17,542 bases of DNA from CAZQYB01 sp964582985 (lineage in GTDB: Bacteria > Planctomycetota > Phycisphaerae > Sedimentisphaerales > Anaerobacaceae). Location: positions 1-17,542 of the forward strand of contig CAZOUM010000055.1 in assembly GCA_964582985.1 (NCBI GenBank). The letters are read 5' to 3'. Numbering within the stretch: the first letter of the stretch is position 1; each line of letters opens with the position of its first letter. Below the pieces are notes generated by a model that worked only from the letters and a program-made list of their open reading frames with translations, had not been told where the DNA came from and made no database searches. This document shows, in pieces, positions 14,777 through 17,542 of the stretch. The position numbers and the translations under genes were made by a program.

Positions 14777-15469
14777 TTCGACGAGAACTGCCATGACATT
14801 GTGAGCCGGTGCATCGAAGTCGGCATCAATTATATCGACGCCTGCAACGCAACTGAGGTGCAAACTTACAGCAAGGCTCTGGCTGGGCGCCGGGACAAGA
14901 TGTATTTGGGACTTTCCTATTTTGCACGAGAAGCACGCCAAAAAGAGTTCCGCTCCAAAAGAAAGCTTCTGGAAAGCCTCGATATGCTGTTGCAGAAATC
15001 AAATCAGGAATACACTGATTTGTGGCGCATCACTTGTCTCGAGCCGGGTGGCGACCACACGTTCAACACGTGCTGTGCGCTTGTTGACGCCCTCGTGAAG
15101 GCCAAAGAGCAGGGCAAGGCCCGGTTCATCGGTATCTCATCGCACGACCGCCGATGGCTGAAGTTTATGATAGAATACTTCCCTCAGCTTGAAGTTGTTC
15201 TTTCTCCGTACACCGCTAAGACCAAAAAGGTGCCGAAAGACAGCCTCTTTGACGCTCTCAAGAAGTCCGATGTGGGCGCGTTCGGCATAAAGCCCTTTGC
15301 CAATAATTCACTTTTTGAAGGCAGCAGTGCCCCCAACAACCCTCACGCCGAAGAGGATGACCAGCGTGCACGACTGGCCATTCGACGCATCCTGCACAAT
15401 CCGCACATAATACCCATCCCCGGCCTGGTCAGCAGCTATTTCAATTGTTCCGGACTCGTTCGATATTGA
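14519..15469 (+). CDS. Tat-signal aldo/keto reductase-like protein, catalytic tetrad degenerate and C-terminus short
   Basis: The 316-residue protein has a twin-arginine signal (TRRRFVRD, then GAAGIAVGL) and an aldo/keto reductase-like barrel from about residue 52 (MEYRRLGKTGLWVSAVAMGG), suggesting export in folded form. The family's Asp is present (Asp107, INYIDAC). The usual Tyr (five residues on), Lys (in K-x5-K) and His (in DLYLIHW) fall on Thr112, Ser133 (MYLGLSYF) and Thr172 (DLWRITC), so ordinary NADPH-dependent reduction looks impossible. KARFIGISSHD (200-210) and FGIKPFANNSLF (255-266) are conserved barrel strands. It ends right after the eighth strand (IPIPGLVSSYFNCSGLVRY), where barrels normally have another 30 or more residues. 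ATG 14519 is shared with the truncated paralog; an upstream ATG at 14453 would spoil the Tat signal. Its last gene-proper codons may be altered by recombination. Confidence 0.8.
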   Translation: MSDKQITRRRFVRDCLTGAAGIAVGLNAVKGGAAEDKSEVNTKKILNYNPDMEYRRLGKTGLWVSAVAMGGHWKRIDKVLSATGKTFDENCHDIVSRCIEVGINYIDACNATEVQTYSKALAGRRDKMYLGLSYFAREARQKEFRSKRKLLESLDMLLQKSNQEYTDLWRITCLEPGGDHTFNTCCALVDALVKAKEQGKARFIGISSHDRRWLKFMIEYFPQLEVVLSPYTAKTKKVPKDSLFDALKKSDVGAFGIKPFANNSLFEGSSAPNNPHAEEDDQRARLAIRRILHNPHIIPIPGLVSSYFNCSGLVRY

Positions 15470-15559
15470 AGCAATGTTTTTTTGATATCGCTGGTTGATT
15501 TAAGCATCATTTCGCCTTGCTGATTTTAGTCTCGTAGTTGGCACTCGCCCGAAAAGCGG

Positions 15560-16087
15560 TTAATAAGATATGACTGTTTTTATCTTATATCCGGTCAATT
15601 TCTCTCGACCGGCCAAGTCACTAAGCTCGATAAGAAATGTAATCCCTGCAATTTGCCCCCCTATTTTTTCTATAAGCTCACACGCCGCTGCCATTGTCCC
15701 CCCCGTCGCCAATAAATCATCGACCATCAAAACTTTAGCACCTCTCCTGACCGCGTCACTGTGAACTTCTAAAGTGTCTGCTCCGTATTCCAAATCGTAG
15801 CTGACACTTTCTGTTTTGAAAGGCAGCTTGTTCTTCTTTCTTATAGGCACAAAGCCGGCCCTAAGTTTTCTTGCAACCGCCGCACCGAATATGAACCCCC
15901 TCGCCTCCACAGCAGCAACATATTCGATGCCCGCACCTTCGAAACCCGCGCACAAAGCGTCAATTGCTGCTGCAAACACCTTCGAATCCGCCAGTAACGG
16001 CGTGATGTCACGAAATAAAATCCCCTTCTTCGGCCAATCAGGTATACCGCGAATGTATTTTTCCAGACTAATTTCGTCGCTTGTCAT
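15560..16087 (-). CDS. apt: Adenine phosphoribosyltransferase
   Basis: This cytosolic purine-salvage enzyme joins adenine to PRPP to make AMP. The 175-residue length is standard. Features are LEKYIRGIPDWPKKGILFRDITPLL at the N-terminus (8-32), the adenine-site segment EARGFIFG (61-68), the flexible loop around PFKTESVSYDLEYG (89-102), and the PRPP-binding motif VLMVDDLLATGGT (119-131). ATG 16087 is chosen over a TTG at 16111 because GGGAAGG lies four bases before it and the protein then begins in the usual place. It converges with the reductase-like gene across 90 bases and is followed upstream by the sigma-factor gene on the same strand, 122 bases away. Nothing is missing. Confidence 0.95.
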   Translation of the reverse strand: MTSDEISLEKYIRGIPDWPKKGILFRDITPLLADSKVFAAAIDALCAGFEGAGIEYVAAVEARGFIFGAAVARKLRAGFVPIRKKNKLPFKTESVSYDLEYGADTLEVHSDAVRRGAKVLMVDDLLATGGTMAAACELIEKIGGQIAGITFLIELSDLAGREKLTGYKIKTVISY

Positions 16088-16209
16088 TTGCCTTCCCGTG
16101 CTCGCAGCCAAAATATAGTTACACAGATACAGGTCTTTATCCGCTTCGACCGACCCATTATTAGCAGAAAACTCGTGGAGTGCAAGTATGATTGGCTTGA
16201 TTTTCGCTG

Positions 16210-17031
16210 TTACTCTTCGTTCATGTACTCGTAGAGTTTAGTGAGCGCGTCACGCCGAATCTGGCGAATCCTCTCTCGTGTCAGCCCTAACTTCCTGCCG
16301 ATTTCTCTAAGTGGCATCGGCTTGCGGCCGCCCAGGCCGTAGTGCAGCCGCAAAATATCGGCTTCTCGCGGCTCGATTTCGTCCAACAAACGCAAAGCCT
16401 TTGCCTTCTCCTCGCTTTCAGCCAAAGCATCTTCAGGCCTGCCCGTGCTTTGGTCCTCCAAAATCGCCTCAAGTGTCTGGTCTTCGTCGGTGTCGTCATA
16501 GCTGTAATTTTCCTGCCCAGAGCTAAGAACCCTGAAGATATGATGTATGATTTTTGCCTTTCGCAGTGGAACATGCATTATATCCGCCATCTCTTCCACA
16601 TCGGGCGCCCTGCCCAATCTGCTCTCCAGCTCCATTGCCGTATGCCGCCACTGATTTATCAACGCAACCATATAGGTGGGGATGTGTACCGGCTGCACGT
16701 TCTCAAGCAGCGCACGCTTGATACTCTGCTTTATCCACCACGCAGCATATGTGCTGAGCCGTGTCCCCCGCGTCGGGTCGAAGTAATCGACAGCCCTGAT
16801 AAGGCCCAGGTTCCCTTCCTCAATCAAATCCCCCAGACTCATCCACCGGCCACCGAACTTTTTTGCGATATTAACGACCAGTCTCAGATTGCTCCGCACC
16901 AACTGGTCTCTCGCCAAGGGATCGTTTTCTTCGATGACCAGCCTGCCCAAATACTGCTCCTGTTCCATCGTCAGCAGTGGGGCCTCGTCGATCTCTTTAA
17001 GGTATTCTTTTATGGTGATATCGAATATTAT
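16210..17031 (-). CDS. RNA polymerase sigma-70 family factor, primary/RpoD-like group
   Basis: This protein directs RNA polymerase to promoters. From ATG 16968 it has 252 residues with region 2 (NLRLVVNIAKKFGG, LIEEGNLGLIRAVDYFDP, RLSTYAAWWIKQSIKRAL), region 3 (VHIPTYM onward) and region 4 (LREIGRKLGLTRERIRQIRRDAL). However, region 1.2 is encoded upstream in the same frame: IKEYLKEIDEAPLLT directly precedes that methionine. Between a TAA at 17100 and ATG 16968 there is no ATG, GTG or TTG in frame. The coordinates therefore extend to ATA 17031; a second ATA at 17028 has GGAGG eight bases before it, an ideal spacing. An AUA start, another rare start such as CTG 17070, or an assembly error are the options. 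There is no region 1.1, so it is a short group 1/2 factor. Confidence 0.85.
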   Translation of the reverse strand: MIFDITIKEYLKEIDEAPLLTMEQEQYLGRLVIEENDPLARDQLVRSNLRLVVNIAKKFGGRWMSLGDLIEEGNLGLIRAVDYFDPTRGTRLSTYAAWWIKQSIKRALLENVQPVHIPTYMVALINQWRHTAMELESRLGRAPDVEEMADIMHVPLRKAKIIHHIFRVLSSGQENYSYDDTDEDQTLEAILEDQSTGRPEDALAESEEKAKALRLLDEIEPREADILRLHYGLGGRKPMPLREIGRKLGLTRERIRQIRRDALTKLYEYMNEE

Positions 17032-17107
17032 GGCTTCCTCCCGCCCAGCCGAAAAGTCTTTCGACTCCAGCCGTAAGGGCCAAATTCGGTAATGACCTTA
17101 CTTTGCT

Positions 17108-17134
17108 CTTATAGGACGATTAGACCTTCATCAA
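17108..17134 (-). promoter_or_regulatory. Weak promoter candidate for the sigma-factor gene
   Basis: On the minus strand TTGATG (17134-17129) and TATAAG (17113-17108) are separated by 15 bases, shorter than usual. TATAAG is the same -10 hexamer as the prfB candidate. Transcription would begin near 17100, about 70 bases before the likely start codon. Confidence 0.25.
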
Positions 17135-17184
17135 AAGGCGCTACTCTCAGCTATCGGTCAGATGTGACCCCCGGTTTAGCTGGA

Positions 17185-17207
17185 CTATTATCCCTGCCGG
17201 ATAATAG
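17185..17207. other. Perfect 9-base inverted repeat between two minus-strand genes
   Basis: CTATTATCC (17185-17193) and GGATAATAG (17199-17207) are perfectly complementary around a five-base loop. No T-run follows on either strand, so it is not a classic terminator. It lies 40 bases after the stop of the acidic protein and about 50 bases before the sigma promoter candidate, so it could be an operator, an RNA end-protecting hairpin or a factor-assisted terminator. Confidence 0.6.
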
Positions 17208-17246
17208 CGTGTGGTTCTACCTGCCCCTGTCCGCTGCCAACATCCG

Positions 17247-17542
17247 CTACTCATTATCGGTATCAGATTCTGTGTTCTCCTCCGGGCCGCTGTCGCCGCC
17301 GCTTGGTGCTTCAGCTTGCTCTTTTGGTTGAGCACCTGGCTGCTGTTCGGCGGTCTCGGTTTCCACAGATACCTCTGCGTCTTTTGGCTTCTCAACCTCA
17401 CCGCTTTCTGCCTGACCCGGCTCACTTGCCTTCTCACCTGGCTGAATTTGTTCGGCGGTCTCGGTTTCCGCAGACGCCTCTGCATTTTTTGACTTCTCAA
17501 CCTCACCGCTTTCTGCCTGACCCGGCTCACTTGCCTTCTCAC
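17247..17542 (-). CDS. Acidic low-complexity repeat protein, C-terminal fragment (5' end outside window)
   Basis: Only the last 97 residues are visible, read in the frame ending at TAG 17249-17247. They are strongly acidic and disordered-looking: a 35-residue unit (K-A-S-E-P-G-Q-A-E-S-G-E-V-E-K, then AETETAEQ) occurs nearly twice, followed by a Gln/Pro and Gly-rich tail ending E-S-D-T-D-N-E. The other frame through the same DNA is arginine/lysine-rich and is a shadow. I cannot name the protein; such tails occur on ribosomal, translation and secretion proteins as well as on unrelated proteins. It is upstream of the sigma gene on the same strand, separated by a hairpin, so it is probably a separate unit. 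Confidence 0.75.
   Translation of the reverse strand, partial: EKASEPGQAESGEVEKSKNAEASAETETAEQIQPGEKASEPGQAESGEVEKPKDAEVSVETETAEQQPGAQPKEQAEAPSGGDSGPEENTESDTDNE
17346..17542. repeat. 105-base coding tandem repeat, at least 1.9 copies
   Basis: The unit starting TTCGGCGGTCTCGG occurs at 17346 and again at 17451, a period of 105 bases (35 codons), and runs to the window edge. The copies differ at only a few bases, so the duplication is recent or kept uniform. More copies may lie beyond the edge. Confidence 0.9.

Noticed and set aside
16342..17076. 244-codon plus-strand frame across the sigma gene
   Set aside because: It is antisense to unmistakable sigma regions 2 to 4.
17147..17542. Long arginine/lysine-rich minus-strand reading frame over the right edge
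   Set aside because: It overlaps the acidic repeat frame; the alternative frame has sensible coding use and ends in a proper acidic tail, while this one is a shadow of the same repeat.

Overview
The window is about 50% GC and gene-dense, and reads like the chromosome of an uncultured Planctomycetota, most likely Phycisphaerae-like. This lineage call is an inference. It rests on twin-arginine aldo/keto reductase-like proteins, a secreted C25 (gingipain-like) peptidase, a short primary-type sigma factor, a double-domain pterin synthase and A-rich intergenic filler. No rRNA, tRNA, CRISPR array or transposase was recognised.

Left block (1-8362, all minus strand). A nucleotide-sugar epimerase/dehydratase runs off the left edge. 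After a 755-base gene-free stretch comes a tight run, read right to left: prfB (release factor 2), pepA (leucyl aminopeptidase), folE (GTP cyclohydrolase I) and a tandem-domain 6-pyruvoyl-tetrahydropterin synthase/QueD-family protein. Gaps are 13 to 39 bases, so this looks like one operon. FolE product is the substrate of the pterin synthase family. prfB carries an in-frame UGA at codon 25 inside the classic CUU-UGA-C site, so the full protein requires +1 frameshifting. Upstream are a bile acid:sodium symporter-family transporter and an ankyrin-repeat protein.

Middle block (8882-15469, plus strand). An MBL-fold hydrolase with a terminator-like hairpin is followed by an exported C25-family peptidase. 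Then comes an accessory-looking stretch (about 11.2-14.5 kb): a small orphan ORF, an exported unknown protein followed by a possible out-of-frame tail, a truncated aldo/keto reductase-like gene, a small single-pass membrane protein and a longer copy of the same reductase-like gene. The two reductase-like copies differ only at synonymous positions over a 44-codon core. The longer one lacks most of the usual catalytic tetrad and its last barrel helices.

Right block (15560-17542, minus strand). apt (adenine phosphoribosyltransferase) and a sigma-70 factor whose conserved region 1.2 lies upstream of the first in-frame ATG. At the edge is the acidic, repetitive C-terminus of an unidentified protein.

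Most of the window is housekeeping sequence. I found no convincing new multi-gene system. The parts most worth a second look are the sigma-factor start, the 11.2-15.5 kb accessory stretch and the structured intergenic element near 1.34-1.46 kb.
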